Source: Dermanyssus gallinae (lineage: Eukaryota > Arthropoda > Arachnida > Mesostigmata > Dermanyssidae). Taken from it: a DNA stretch of 64,000 nt. The stretch is taken from the NCBI GenBank assembly GCA_003439945.1, contig QVRM01006416.1, forward strand, positions 1,936,001 to 2,000,000, written 5' to 3'. Every line of letters begins with the position of its first letter. The stretch's first letter is position 1. Made by a program: the position numbers and the translations under genes. The notes below the pieces were generated by a model. The model ran no database searches and was not told the DNA's origin. It saw only the letters and a list, made by a program, of their open reading frames with translations. Below are positions 1 to 11,889 of the stretch, in pieces.

Positions 1-955
1 ACGAGTGCGGCTAAATACGCGGCTGCAGAGCAAGCACACCAGGTTTCTAAATTGCAGAGCGGAATGGAGTCATCCAGCTCACGATGGAGTGCGCTGTGTA
101 AGGACTCGAAAACTAGGTGTGTGAAAGACTAAGTGAGGCACTGCAGAGGTGCACTTCGGGGTACTTGATCTTCGTACTCCGATGCACGCTCTAAGCTTTA
201 GGTGTAATGTGTCCGTACGAACCAATCGAAGTTGAGTTGTTCACGGTGGCCTTCTGTATCTGGCGTCCTGCTTACATAAGAAAATACGTCAGACGCCATC
301 TTTCTGAGGCCTTCTCTGAGAAGCAAGCAGAGTAAATCGACATCGGTTGCTCCTGTGTCTCCTCAAGCACAAAAGCAGCAGGCCGTGTTCGAGTCTGTCG
401 TTGACCGAGAAGAAAGAGAATAGTAGACGCAAAAATGTACCCGGAAATGGCCGGTGCCTCGCCGACAAACATCCAAAAGGTGATCCTATTGCGATACAGA
501 TAAAGTTTGATTTTTTATGTGCACGCCGTGAATGATGACACCATATTTTATTTAAAAAAACACCCGCCCATACCAGCCGTTGAGTGCAGGAGTGGCTGGC
601 GAGGCATACGGGCATATGTTCTGGTATACGCAATCAAAGTCGCTTAGAAATCCAGATCTAAGAGAATCTAGCATAAACACTCGGCATATCATGAAGGCAG
701 ACTCGCTCATGGTTTCCATCTGGCAGACATTTGTAAACGTTGATTGGCAACCTTTGCAGGCAACAAAATGCCTGTTAGGTTACAAGTGCTGTGCGAGCTA
801 GGTTTCGAATTGGAGCGGAGCTTTACGCAAACGGCCGTTACATTGAATTCGTTATTACATTGAATATTCGTCTCTACCGAAACGTGGAAACGATTTCGCT
901 TAGGTATTTGTTTTCTTTTAGATACAACATTTAAACAAAGCGACATCAGTTATTC

Positions 956-960
<5 letters not shown>
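1..960. other. No gene recognised; possible old repeat copy at about 285-420
   Basis: The ORFs here are short, overlap on both strands and match no family I know. The stretch around 285-420 resembles 6690-6800: both have catctttctgagg followed by a cluster similar to aagcagcaggccgt. It may therefore be an old dispersed repeat. Nothing else is visible. Confidence 0.5.

Positions 961-997
<37 letters not shown>
961..997. repeat. (TA)n microsatellite
   Basis: Uninterrupted TA dinucleotide run of 37 bases, followed by a short G run. Confidence 0.97.
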
Positions 998-999
<2 letters not shown>

Positions 1000-1742
1000 G
1001 GGTGCTAACAGGTTGCGACTACCGCCACGGGAGAGCATGAGCTCTTTACCTCGGCGCCTATGTTCGCCTGTAAGCAAACGATTTGATTTTGTAATCGTAA
1101 CGACACCTTGCGCACTTTTGCCGCCTGCCAAGGCCAAAAAGGAAAAGTCAAACGAGGGGGGCACTAAAAAAGGAAAAATCAAATCGGTGACATTGCAAAT
1201 TGCTGCTGTGCCGTTTCGATGATGACAACAAACAAAGGGTTTTTACTATTTCTATTTCGGCGCAGCATTGCCAGCAAGCCATTAGGCGTACCCCTCCCAC
1301 ACACACACGCACACACACACAAGCAGCGACTCAGAGTTGACTAGCTGTGTGATGTGAGGTGTGCACCCCAGCGGGTTGTGCCCATTGCGGTCGAGTCATT
1401 ACTGATCGGCGCACCGGCGACACATCGGTACGGATCTGCTGGCAACCTGGTTGCTGGGCCGCCTGTATCTGCCGTCGGCTGTTAGGACACCAATGGATGA
1501 AGGGAGGGATACACGGGGGGTCGTTCGGGCTGTCCCAGTCAAACAACTTGCCCCACTTCATCAATAGAGCAGACAGAACCGACCGTTTTGTCGTCGGCTG
1601 AACAACACGTCGCATTGTGTGGTGTCAATGGATGCGGCGTCGCTGTTGTTGAATCGTGGATCTAAGCACTAGTTGTTGGCACTGTGTGGATAGTGGTAGC
1701 AGCTCCAGCTGGCAATATGGGCTTGCTTTGCTTTGTTTTCTG
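998..1742. other. No gene recognised; short (CA)n at 1297-1322
   Basis: A CA-rich tract lies at 1297-1322. Two 80-94 codon ORFs overlap antisense at 1331-1615. Neither resembles a known domain, and their overlap makes coding unlikely. Confidence 0.5.
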
Positions 1743-1893
1743 CCAACAACAACAACAACAACATCTACAGCAACGGCAGCAGCAGCACCACTAACAACAA
1801 CAAGAACAACAACAACAACAGCAGCACTAACAACAACAACAACACCGACAACAACAGCAACAACAACAACAACAACAACAGCAACAACAAAGC
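1743..1893 (+). repeat. (CAA/CAG)n trinucleotide array
   Basis: Mixed CAA, CAG and CTA triplets on the plus strand. Long open frames here (poly-T, poly-L) are artefacts of the triplet repeat. A small TTG tract follows at about 1964-1982. Confidence 0.95.
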
Positions 1894-2280
1894 TGCCCTA
1901 CTAGAGGACTGAGGCTTACCGACTTGGCGAAATTGAGACGATAGATCATTGCCGCTGGTAGTTGCTGCGGTTGTTGTTGTTGTCACGACAACGGCGCGGC
2001 CATTTCGACACATTTCGCACAGCCGTCGTTGAATCTTGCATTAAACAGAACCCGGCTTGTACCGGTGAAGTTGGTTTCATTGACACACAAAGGTATCACA
2101 CCGTACAAACAGCACAATTATACAGCAGGCTGTTTCTGTTCTCACTGTTCTGTACAGCGTCTCAGACCAGAGCAAGACGGACAAAGCTAACATGTATGTA
2201 AGCACTACTAAACAAAGACTCTTCACTCTTTTTTCTTGACAATGAAACCAATTACCCCGTTCGGGTGGGTTAACGCCATG

Positions 2281-2319
2281 GTATATGTATATGATTATGC
2301 ATATGTATATGTATATGTA

Positions 2320-2387
<68 letters not shown>

Positions 2388-2391
2388 TATA
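2281..2391. repeat. (TATG)n/(TA)n compound microsatellite
   Basis: TATATG-type units grade into a pure TA run of about 60 bases, ending in ataaatatata. Confidence 0.95.
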
Positions 2392-3060
2392 CTAAGTCCA
2401 TTGTAGATTAGTACTGTACACCACGGTCTGTTCTGATAGACGTTCACAGCCCGCCAACGGGAATTTACGCTGCTTAGATTTCTGCTTGATATGTCAGTAT
2501 CTTATAAATTATGCCTATGTCTAGAATGTATATATATCATATTAGCGGAGGTAAGTGTGTTTAACGCGATTTTGACCTAATGGGATTGAATATTCTCGGC
2601 AAATATTATACATTACACTCGACCTTTACTGCTAGCATGCAATTCGACTTTTCCCCTGTTGCTACGCCTCAAATGGCACACACCCAATAAAAAGAATCTG
2701 GGATATTATTATTCATAAGCCTACGTTCCTAAAATAATAGTATGCTCATTGTTGTTGGCGATTACAACCTGCCAACTAAAGCAATTTTCAGTACTAATAC
2801 ACAATATAAGTATAATATAAAATGTAATTTACTTCACGGCACCACGGCGCTTAAAATAAAAGCGCTGTCGTTTTGATTGAAGGCATTTTGGTATGCAAGG
2901 CTTCCTAAGGAATTAGTGGGAAAATATTTAAAGTTCTATTGCGTTTTTAATGTTTTTATGTGCATGTTGTAATGCAAACCTGAGAATAAACTTCATTCGA
3001 TTAATGTATACTCATAATTTCATAAAATATAGCGTTTGCATACACATAAATATTTGGTCG
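2392..3060. other. AT-rich spacer, nothing recognised
   Basis: AT-rich sequence with no ORF of interest and no recognisable repeat. Confidence 0.5.
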
Positions 3061-3830
3061 CAAAATGTTTGTAGCGTTTTCATCAAAGGGTTTTTATTTG
3101 AAAAACAAGAATGCAACAGTAAATTAATTAATAATGTATTCTTCGTTGCTGTTTACGATTTGCTCCCACTTCTTGACCAATTTGTTGATTCCATTTCGCT
3201 AGAAATCGCCAGGTCTGGTGTTAAAGAAGTTGTTGAGCTAGTAGGTCCAGTTCATCGTCGAAGATAAGTCCTTTCATATGACATTAGGTGGGTGCTGAAG
3301 AACCTCCCATTTGAACTCCCGGAGTGTGATTTTGAGGACTTGTGCAATGTAGGATTCTCGTAAAGCAGTATGGTCTGGCTGTGTCGAGTAGGGTCTATTC
3401 ATTCGAATAGTCTTATTTGCGCGGTGCAGTTGGCCAATGTAGAGCTCCTTGTTGACGTGGCGTTCTTTTTGAGTATTTTCCAATGCACTATACCTTCTCA
3501 GTCGCACCAAATGCAGATCATTGGAGATCCTGCTTGATTCTCGGCTTCGAGTTGTTTGACGACCGTCCTCCATCAAAAGCGCCTTGAAACGATTTTCGTC
3601 GATTTCAGAAGATCTTCTGCTGCTAGGCATATCGTCCAGGTTAAAGTTGCCTTTTTTTTAATTTTGGAAACCATTTCCGTGCTGCAGAATCGCCTAAATT
3701 ATTTTATCCGTACACGTCGCAAATGTTCAAGTGACTTCGGCAGCCTTTTGATCTCTATGGAAAGCGAAGAAGAACAGGTATCCAAAATGCTTATTTTTGT
3801 CTCCTGTGTATTCCATTTCTAAGCCTGAAA
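3061..3830 (-). pseudogene. mariner-type transposase relic (internally deleted)
   Basis: This is a broken Tc1/mariner-superfamily transposase read on the minus strand. A 118-codon frame (3274-3630) starts with a helix-turn-helix part containing LLMEDGRQTTR, the usual LLxEDGRQTTRELA region of mariners. It then jumps to the C-terminal half with LHRANKTIRMNRPYS and WEVLQHPP, which correspond to the stretch before YSPDLAPSD. The middle of the enzyme, including the first catalytic aspartates, is missing. Further downstream on the same strand (about 3140-3195), another frame gives KLVKKWEQIVNSNEEYI, which matches the family's C-terminal helix. The order N-terminus to C-terminus along the minus strand supports one element with a large internal deletion and frameshifts. 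Terminal repeats could not be placed. Inactive. Confidence 0.72.
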
Positions 3831-4384
3831 AAAAATTATACAAACAACAAATAACGCTGTTTTGTAGACCAGAAGGAGCTTTTAAATACATATAAACAAC
3901 AGCTGTTTCAAATACATATAAACAACATGCAGGACAGAAATAAATCGTTGTAAAATGAATGAAACATAAAACGCTTTGAATTTCTTTTTCAACCTCATAA
4001 ACTTTTAAGATGTTTCCATGCCTTTTTGTAATATGCGTTCGGTAGTAAATTTGGCAGAAAACTTGTATGGAGCCGACTCATGGACAGTAATGCATAATAT
4101 GTTCTACAATGTATATATAGGCGAGCACTGCCGAGTGTGCAAATGTATTGTAAATGATATATATAGCTGTTCGACCTTCGTCAGCCTTATAGATATTGTA
4201 TTTTAATAGACGTTTTCTTTTTCAACACAAATGTGTTCCTTAGTTCCTTATATCCACACTAAAATAATGTTTTTATTAAGGGCAAATCTGCGTTACGTGA
4301 CGTACATAATTAGATATTTCTTAACAGGCATTTTTTTTAAAATTTTATAATACATATCGGACATAAGTCCAACGGGTAGTGTTT
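3831..4384. other. AT-rich spacer with a short direct repeat
   Basis: The phrase aaatacatataaacaac occurs twice between about 3883 and 3926, with an agctgtttc-type spacer. It looks like a local tandem duplication. No gene recognised. Confidence 0.6.
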
Positions 4385-4740
4385 GTTGCGATGTGATTTT
4401 TGTTTCAAATCACCTCGTTATAAATTCAACGGTGAACGCCCGCTGGCGACAGCCGCTGTGAAGCAATATTGGGCAAAAATCATTTGACTGCGTTGGACCA
4501 CCCGCCTTATTCGCCTGATTTAGCACCTGCGGACAATTTTCTGTTCCCAATATTAAAATCCTGTCCACTCGATTGCAGGCAGGCAGGACGTGACGTGCGT
4601 GTAATAAGACGATTCCGGAAGGAGGCTTTCCAATAAGCGATCCAGAAACTGTGTAATTGTACAAACAAGTGTGTCAGCTTTGGAGGGATCTATCTTTAAA
4701 ATAAATAGTCCGATTTGTCATTTCCTTTGTATACGTTTTT
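4385..4740 (+). pseudogene. mariner-type transposase 3' fragment
   Basis: On the plus strand about 4470-4545 reads LDHPPYSPDLAPADNFLFP. This is the block around the third catalytic aspartate of DD34D mariner transposases (HPPYSPDLAPADFFLFPKLK type). The preceding VKQYWAK region lies in a different frame: one base appears to have been lost near 4480. Downstream sequence to about 4740 fits the transposase C-terminus and 3' end only loosely. This copy belongs to a different mariner lineage (ADxFLFP) from the one at 54.7 kb (SDYHLF type). It is truncated and inactive. Confidence 0.75.
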
Positions 4741-4771
4741 ATACTGTGTCAGTTTTTTACCGTTGTAGTAG

Positions 4772-4800
4772 TATATATATATATATATATAAATTTATAT

Positions 4801-4897
<97 letters not shown>

Positions 4898-4910
4898 ATA
4901 TATATATATA
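4772..4910. repeat. (AT)n microsatellite, interrupted
   Basis: About 139 bases of AT dinucleotides broken by aaattt, aaat and att interruptions. Confidence 0.97.
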
Positions 4911-5020
4911 GTATGGTTTTATTTCATTTTGAAGTTACAGTGGAATATGGAATATATATATATTGCTCACTTGCTACAACGGCTATTTTTGTTGCTCTGA
5001 TCATATCGTGTCCAATTCTA

Positions 5021-5042
5021 TCTCTGTCTCTCTCTCTCTCTC
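5021..5042. repeat. (TC)n tract
   Basis: Short TCTC run with one TG interruption. Confidence 0.8.
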
Positions 5043-5349
5043 GCTAAGCTGTGAGTCGTAGTCCCGGTAATCGAATAGGTTCGCAAGCTGTTCTTCCACC
5101 CATCAGTCAGATGTTGGAGAGGGAGGTGGCAGAGGTAGCAAGTTAGGGGGGGCTAGGCTAGTTAGGTCGTAATGCAGGGTCATTTCGCAGTGATCGCCGA
5201 CAGGCGATAAGGGCGACGTGATTCTGTCGCGGAGCCCCCGAGCCCCCGGGCCAGGGATATTCACAACCGGACGACAGCACAGGTTCCACCTGCGACAAGT
5301 CATTCCTTACGCTTTGTTACATAAATAAATGAGCGTTCTATTTCTATTT

Positions 5350-5512
5350 CGCGTGTGCCTTGCGTTGCCAGAGGAGAAACATACGTGCACCAAACGGGTT
5401 CAAGCCCCGCCATTGCACAGTCGCATTTATGAGATCCGTCTGACGCGAAACAACGCCGAAGCAATTCCGTGGACGTTAAATGTTGGCTGAGAGTCAGTCC
5501 AAAAAAGTTCTT
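5350..5512 (+). mobile_element. tRNA-derived SINE, copy 1 (5' truncated, diverged)
   Basis: This matches the SINE seen intact at 39.4 kb. A B-box-like cgggttcaagcccc is followed by a tRNA-unrelated body containing atttatgagatccgtc, a caattccgtggacgttaaatg stretch and ggctgagagtcag. The A-box part is degraded. It is the most diverged of the four plus-strand copies together with the one at 31.1 kb. Confidence 0.8.
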
Positions 5513-6690
5513 AGGATAGTTTCTGTTGGCGCCACGTGTTGGCGCCAAAGACAAGTCGGCGATATATTTTGTTTCTTGGTGTTGCTGGTGTTGTTTTTGT
5601 CTTCATTCGTTATCGTCTTTTATCGTCGCCATCTTCTCAGCTTGAATAGCAAGGGCTTGATGTCGATTTGTCCCCAACCGACTAGTTGCTCGAAGTAAAA
5701 ACAGGGTCGTCATTGTTGCTATTGTTTTAGTAATGTATGTGATGCTGTATCGCGCGCAGCTGTTGTGGCACAGGATCGTCGCTGTAGTTCGACGATTTGC
5801 GTAGAGGTTACGTGATGTAGGTGTGACACTGAACGAGGCAGAGGGGCTGAAATCAAGGGAGAGGAGAAAAAGAGATGGAAATAACTCAAGAGCATGAGCA
5901 AAATTGAATGGGGTGCGATAGGGAAAAACGATAGGGTAAGCATTGTATCGGACAAAGACGCTCGTTTGTCCGCGTAAGCAGTTGCGATAAACAGGCAGAC
6001 CTCGGAAAAGCAACGTATACAGGAGGGCCTAAATAGATAGAACAGGCAGAAAACAGTGAAGATAGACAGGAGGCAAGCGAGCGAGGCGCATACGAATACA
6101 ACGTATCAACACGAGACAGAAGGAAAATGCGGCTGGGGAAAACGACGTGTCCATAGACGGCTATACTCGTTTGATGGCTTGCCGTATACACTAGACATAA
6201 TTTATGCAATATATGCGTACGTATCAATGATGTCGTCGGTCGTCCAGGTCGGCGGTGCGCTTACGTGAAGTACGTGAAAGAGAAATCAGTCAGTGAATAA
6301 ATAATAACAACAAAAACAGTAATGAGAACATTAGCAGACATAACAAACACAACACAAAGAGCAACGTACTTACAGTTATTTATATATTTATAAAAAAATA
6401 TATTTAAAAAAAAATATATATATATATCTCTTTTAAAATTGGGACATATTGACGGTCTCCCCGTGGTATCAAGTACGCGTTGACTCGCCATAATTGGTAG
6501 CTCGCACCGTCCCAGATGGCTGGGCACTTCCTGCCGAAAAGAAACTCCGATTAAGTTCATAAATCTTTTTGGTTTTCCGAAAGACATACGACAGATTGTC
6601 CTTTTACTTGACGACTTCATTTGGGGTAGAGTTCCCCAGGTTTCTCAGGAAGGCCTTAGGTAAAAGTTGTATGTACTAATGAGCATTATG
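5513..6690. other. No gene recognised
   Basis: Several 60-136 codon ORFs overlap on both strands with no recognisable motif. An A/T-rich stretch at about 6384-6427 ends in a short TA run. I see nothing that supports a gene. Confidence 0.5.
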
Positions 6691-6800
6691 TCATATGCTC
6701 AGGCCGCATCTTTCTGAGGTCAAAACGCTGAGTGGCGTTTGTTGCTGGATTCTCTCAGCCATGAAGCAGCAAGCCGTCCTCGATTCTCTCTGAAGAACAC
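6690..6800. repeat. Possible dispersed repeat, partner of 285-420
   Basis: It shares catctttctgagg and an aagcagcaRgccgt..tcgattctctc-like stretch with 285-420. The similarity is interrupted and was judged by eye. Confidence 0.4.
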
Positions 6801-7343
6801 AACATTCATTGAGAATACAAACATTAATTGCAGAAATAGCCGCTTGCATGCCCACGTTTTAGGAAGTGAGCCAGTTCTTGCAGCCACCTTCTCTACATAT
6901 GTACATGTCCTGAGTGTTCTATCGATTGGAGGAGACGTTATGAATCACACTTCATGCAGAACAGTAGAGCCGTGAAAGTATAGACTCGCTAACAGTTTCT
7001 ATTAGGCAGACACGGATATCAGTAGGCGTGCTTTCAAACACTCATTGTGAGTGCTTTCGGCCTCGAATAAAAACGATCGGGGTTTATTGCTAGCGGCCTT
7101 CGTCGTTGTCCTTAAGTATAGTTCGAATCGGTATATTAAAATTATTACGGCTTTTACAGCTGATGCAAAACTATATATTTGACAAGTCCGTAATTAGCTC
7201 AAGCGAAAACATAAAAAAAAACATAAACTTTGTGACAATGAACTGGCGGGACCCCTTTTAAGATTGATAGATGGATGGGAATCTGCAACTAAATAGTAGA
7301 CTTAGTAGACTTGCACTCTGCCTCATAACTTAGAACGGATATC

Positions 7344-7344
<1 letters not shown>
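6801..7344. other. No gene recognised
   Basis: AT-rich sequence. One 78-codon plus-strand ORF at 6739-6975 matches nothing I know. Confidence 0.5.

Positions 7345-7376
<32 letters not shown>
7345..7376. repeat. (TA)n microsatellite
   Basis: Uninterrupted TA run directly next to the C-terminal end of a mariner relic on the minus strand. Confidence 0.95.
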
Positions 7377-7377
<1 letters not shown>

Positions 7378-7404
7378 GAAGGCGGATCGAAAATGTCTGA
7401 TACA

Positions 7405-7525
7405 TATTTATAACAAAGAGTATCTATTCAATCTTCTAAAGTGTTTTTGTTATTTTTAAAATAGATCCCTCCCGCTGCAATGCACTTGTGCCACCTTTTT
7501 TTTCCCACCCTTCAATTTTAGAAAG
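7405..7525 (-). pseudogene. mariner-type transposase C-terminal fragment
   Basis: The minus strand reads RWHKCIAAGGIYFKNN followed by a stop codon. This is the usual end of mariner transposases (RWxKCIAxxGxYFE-type). Only about 25 residues are clearly preserved, so the lineage cannot be given. An (AT)n tract lies just past its 3' side. Confidence 0.55.
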
Positions 7526-7689
7526 CGTCTTTCGGAATCGAGTTGAGTTGGAGTCGAAGTCTAATGTTTTCTTGTTCGTATAGATTTGTCAGCTTGATGC
7601 GTCCCGCTTGTCTGAAAGTGTTAACAAACATATACTTTGCGGCGTTGCGCCGTACCTGCTTCATGGATTCTGCTTGCTTACAGTTCAGC

Positions 7690-8065
7690 TTTTAACACCA
7701 AGACCAAGGAAGAGTCTGAATACTACGGCGCCAACATTATAATCCGGTTGGACGTTCAGCCAAATACCGCTATCCGTGTTGTTGATGCGTGGGCAAAACG
7801 AATCTAATTTTGCGGCTAAGGAAACTTCAAGACGAGACTTGGCTAACTTCAATGAAATTTTGTCCCACGCTGATTGCTTGCCCTTTTTCTAGGTTGAGTA
7901 ATCTTGATCTCCCTCGTCTAGGTCTGAGTCGGCGAAGTTAAGCTGCCGCCCCATAAATACATCGTCTTCGTGGGCTAGTCGGGAGTCCTGTACGAGGAGG
8001 GCTGGAGAGCATTCTAGCAGATCAGTGTGGACGAGGGAAGTCCAGGTAGAGCAATTCTGGAAATA
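7690..8065 (-). pseudogene. RLE-type non-LTR retroelement fragment (linker before zinc knuckle), copy 1
   Basis: The minus strand contains KSRLEVSLAAKLDSFC, then DSGIWLNVQPDYNVGAVV and FRLFLGLGV. In this retroelement family this segment lies between the reverse transcriptase thumb and the CCHC zinc knuckle, with the consensus feel of RARLxxxSxPHSGxWLxALP...LGxxLxxxxxRxxxxLRLG. The knuckle itself is not readable downstream and the reading frame contains a stop. It is a short, decayed fragment of the family best preserved at 28.7-30.1 kb. Confidence 0.55.
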
Positions 8066-8897
8066 ATAATAATAATAATGTAGAAATAATAATCATTATA
8101 AAAATAGCAGCCATGCAGCCTGCCACCACGCTGCAAGCGCGGATCCTGCGGATGTCGTTGTCATGTCTGACTATGGCCAACAGTGACCATGCTGATGGTT
8201 ACAGTGATACGGATGATGATGATGAGGATGATAATCATAAAAATAATGATGGCGTTCACGTCCTGTTGATGATACTTCCGTGCCTTGGCTGTAACAATCG
8301 ATGGCGCACAGAAAATCATTCTTGTTTTATCATTATAACGGTATATGTAGCGTGCATGTGCGTATGAATGTAGGTTCGTATGTATATTTATCATGTATAA
8401 ACACAAAGATAGATACATGCGTATTCTTTATGCATTTCCGCTAGGCCTGAATTGGCATATGTTGCATATTGTCATGTTCATCATCATCATCGGCGTCCGC
8501 GTTGCTATTTGCGTCATCCTGCAGAGCATCTATTTATTCATGTTTCACACATAAACAAACACACACAGACACATATCTAGAGGCCAAGCACGCAGGAACG
8601 CAGGAAGGTCCGCAGAAACACGAGCGCCTTCTGGTGGCATAAAATGCAACTATATCAATAAAAAGAATCATCTGGTCACACTTGTCGCTGTCGGCTGACC
8701 TTTAGTTTCTATTCATCACCCGCACCTCCTGACTGTTATTGTGATCGAGCCTGAAAAACACGGCAATGTGCGATCACCACCGCTTTTACTACGACCACTT
8801 AGATCAGTTAGAGTCGGATGAGGTGCGACGGGCAGTATTTTGTCATCAGCTGGCGTCGCCATATCCACTGCATTGCAGGTTACGTGCATTATCTGCT
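8066..8897. other. No gene recognised; small AAT and GAT tracts
   Basis: Short AAT tract at about 8066-8080 and GAT-rich stretch at about 8210-8250. The ORFs here (60-85 codons) are composition artefacts. Confidence 0.5.
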
Positions 8898-9007
8898 GCC
8901 GAAATCTGCTGGCCAGTAGAGGGGGACGTGCCCATCACGAGTGGAAACTAGGGCAACAACAACAATAATAATAATAAGATTTTCTACCATTACCATTTTT
9001 AATTTGT

Positions 9008-9074
<67 letters not shown>

Positions 9075-9275
9075 CATCCATATTTCACGCCAAAGATGGG
9101 ACCTCGCATTAAGTCCCTACAGATGTATGCGCCGTTACGGGAAGGGAAAGGATCGTGTATATTAACAATAAGAAGAACAAGAGCTGCGGTACCAACTACG
9201 CCTGTGCAAACAAATCGCGCCATATCTATTTGTGAAGCCAAACCCGGTAGGATACTTCAATGCTTGTTGAATGAA
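8898..9275 (+). repeat. Dispersed repeat, arm 1 of an inverted pair (contains (AT)n)
   Basis: The reverse complement of 10035-10362 aligns by eye along most of this stretch: GTAGAGGGRGACGTGCCC at one end, then an AT tract, then gggac..cat/tt..gtccctacagatgtatg, a GAAGAA-rich part and cgYgccatatctaYtYgt. The (AT)n tract occupies the same position in both copies. The element class is unknown; it could be a LINE 3' end, a SINE-like unit or a foldback arm. Confidence 0.75.
9011..9070. repeat. (TA)n microsatellite inside the dispersed repeat
   Basis: Thirty TA units, uninterrupted, internal to the repeat at 8898-9275. Confidence 0.97.
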
Positions 9276-9329
9276 CGCCACGCCGTCATCAAAAACGGCT
9301 AACGGCTTGAGATGTGACGAGATGGTGAC

Positions 9330-11300
9330 TATCATGTACGGTACCTGAACGAGACTCGCTGTCCTCAGCTAGGTGGCGCCCAAGAACCATGTCGCTCTTA
9401 ACACGGTTGGTGGAAACCAATCCTGGAAAAGGTGCTACAAAAAGATGAACTTCTTAGCGATCACTTCATTATCGAATTCTATGTGACTTTCGCAATGACG
9501 GCACATCTTCTAACGCCGCATTTGCCTATACGAAGCTAGAGAGCCGAACAGCTCTAGGGATCCCTCAGGGCCTTTAATCAGTAAGACCCGCCGAATACAG
9601 CGGCGAGCCTTCAGAAACTCCCAAAGGCGCTGTGCGAGGCCTCCCTGGGCCGAAACACACACATGGCCGAGACGCCACGGCGCGCCAAATCACTGTAGGA
9701 CTGCCGCTCGCGCCTATGCAGCAAAGACAGAGGTGTCTACAAAACGAAGCTTTTTTCAGTCACGTGGAATTCAATGATGATAAGGTGGTCGCCAAGAGAA
9801 TCCTCTTCCCGTATCACCCCCTTCAATATAAAATTTAGTGGGCCCGGCCCGGCGCTTGATAGGCAGATCGATGCATAAGGTGCACCCGGCGCGTGCGGAA
9901 GGTGGGCGCACCCGTGTTAAGAGCGACATGGCTCTTGGCCGCCTGCTGAAGCTGAGGACAACGAGTCCACTTCAGGTTGTTAGATGGTGCCGTACATGGT
10001 ATTCACCATCACGTCACATCTCAAGCTTTTGACAACACCACAAGCATTAAATCGTCCTGACGGGTTTTGTTTCACACATACGAGTAGATATGGCACGACT
10101 GGTTTGCTCAAGCGTGGTTGGTACCACGCTTGAGCCATTATATATTTTGTTCTTCTTCTTCTTCAAACGGGTCATACATCTGTAGGGACCCAATGTAATG
10201 TCCCATTTTTACCGTTAAAAACAAAAAACAATATATATATATATATAAATATATAGACGAATTAAAAATGAAAATTATAAAGTATTGTTATTATAATTGT
10301 TCTAGTATTCGTTAGTGACGGGCACGTCTCCCTCTACGGGCACGTCTCCCTCTACGGGCACGCAGCAGCGGTTTCTGAGCCCGGTGATCTGTTCCTAAGG
10401 GAGAGGCTGCCCGACACTACAGAGCTGAGTGCAAAAGTTCGCAGTCCCTCCTGCGCAAGGACATCTTCAGGAACAAGGAACGCTCCTAGAGGGCCTATCT
10501 TGAATGGCTAGAGGACGATCCCTAAGGCCACCCACACAGAATGGTCAGGAAATTCGTCCCTTCAAGCGCAGGCAGAGATAACGCCGGAAGAGATGCAAGA
10601 AGCAATCAAAGCCCTTTCCCCACCACCTATGTTTTGACCGCGCCACCTAGCTACAGACAGCATGAAGAGAAAAGCCTAGACTCTACGTCACCCTACGAAG
10701 TGCAGGATGCTATCGCACGCATCAAACAAAAAAGGCGCCGTGCCCAGACAGTGTCATGGTGTCTGTGATCACGTGTGCTAATAAAGGAATTTCTAGAAGC
10801 AGTAGCTACAGCGGCGACAGGGATGTTCTGGTCGGGCTCGTTCCCTGACGCGTGGAGGACCGCAGGGCCTGGGATTTTGCGGAGAAAAACGATATGCTGT
10901 TAGACGCCCACCTGGGGTTTCGTAAGAACTACTCAAGTATTGACACCATAAGGCGGACCCAGACTCAGGGTCCAACTCCTCTACGAGTTTCAGCCAAGAA
11001 AACAAGACCTCTTACTCGACGTCTGAAACGATTTTAACTGTCTACCATAAAGAGTAATGTGGAATGCACCCTCCACAAAATGAAGGCTCCCGTTTAGCTA
11101 CGCCGAATCATATCGAACCTGCAGGACCGGAAAATACTGTACCATAGAGCTAGTTATAACATGACTGCAGGGTTCCACAAGGCTCAATATTTGCCCCCCC
11201 CCTGCCATGAAACATAAAATACGACGATTTGCTGTAATCTCTACCAACGCCTATCAATTTCTCAATATAATCTGAAATCATCAACGCGGTGGTGATGATA
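9330..11300 (+). pseudogene. R1-like non-LTR retrotransposon ORF2 relic
   Basis: This is a degraded plus-strand LINE of R1-like type with stops and frameshifts. In order: LSDHFIIEFYV (about 9453-9485) resembles the SDH end of the APE endonuclease. RAYLEWLEDDP (about 10490-10525) matches the linker. KKAPCPD (about 10728-10752) corresponds to KxAPGPDG at the start of the reverse transcriptase. FPDAWR lies at about 10841-10858. DAHLGFRKNYSSIDTI (about 10905-10952) is the QxGFRxGxSTxDAI motif. MTAGFHKAQ (about 11160-11190) is a frameshifted GVPQGS block, followed by an LxN.KYDDLL-like part. The active-site YADD is not readable. A 330-bp dispersed repeat (10035-10362) interrupts it between endonuclease and RT. 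It is non-functional. Confidence 0.65.
10035..10362 (-). repeat. Dispersed repeat, arm 2 of the inverted pair, inserted in the LINE relic
   Basis: This is the inverse of 8898-9275 with its own short AT tract (about 10228-10255). At the distal end the 18-bp unit gggcacgtctccctctac is tandemly duplicated (about 10320-10355), where arm 1 has only one. It also contains a short palindrome (gctcaagcgtgg..ccacgcttgagc at about 10107-10136) that arm 1 lacks. Confidence 0.75.
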
Positions 11301-11841
11301 AGTTCGGTCGCGACCGGCAGCGAAACAAAGGGTCAAAAGTTCTTCACTTCAGCTTCCGCGCATATATACGATCCTGCCAACGAGTGCCCCTCCATACAAA
11401 GAGGTGTGCGCCCGTCCCCGGCTGAAAACACACACAATCAGCCAGCCAACCAAACAAGCAAACACTCAAGCATACAGAAACCAAGAGTTTCAGAAACACA
11501 ATCTATTTATCCGGCCGGCCTGGAGCAGGCTTAGAGACGGCGCTATGAAAGTTAACGAGTTATGTTGTTGTCTTTCAAGCGGCTAACTTCTCAATGCGGG
11601 CAGAGTACTGTTCCCCTTGCAGACAAACTTCCTGACCTTGATCTCGTCGGTACTCTTACTACTACTACTACTACTACTACTACAACGACCGTAGTCTAGC
11701 CTTTCTGTTCTTCTTTTTCCGTTTCGTCGTCGTGATTGTACTCTTGTTCTTGTTTCACATGAAAACAGCGTCGCACAAAGTCGCTGCTTTCCGCGATAAC
11801 TATGGCTCTGCATGATGTATCTAGTAATATACATTTTGTAC

Positions 11842-11844
<3 letters not shown>
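11300..11844. other. No gene recognised; (TAC)n at 11655-11683
   Basis: Nine or so ACT/TAC triplets at 11655-11683. The ORFs here have no recognisable domain. Confidence 0.55.

Positions 11845-11887
<43 letters not shown>
11845..11887. repeat. (TA)n microsatellite
   Basis: Uninterrupted TA run. Confidence 0.96.
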
Positions 11888-11889
<2 letters not shown>

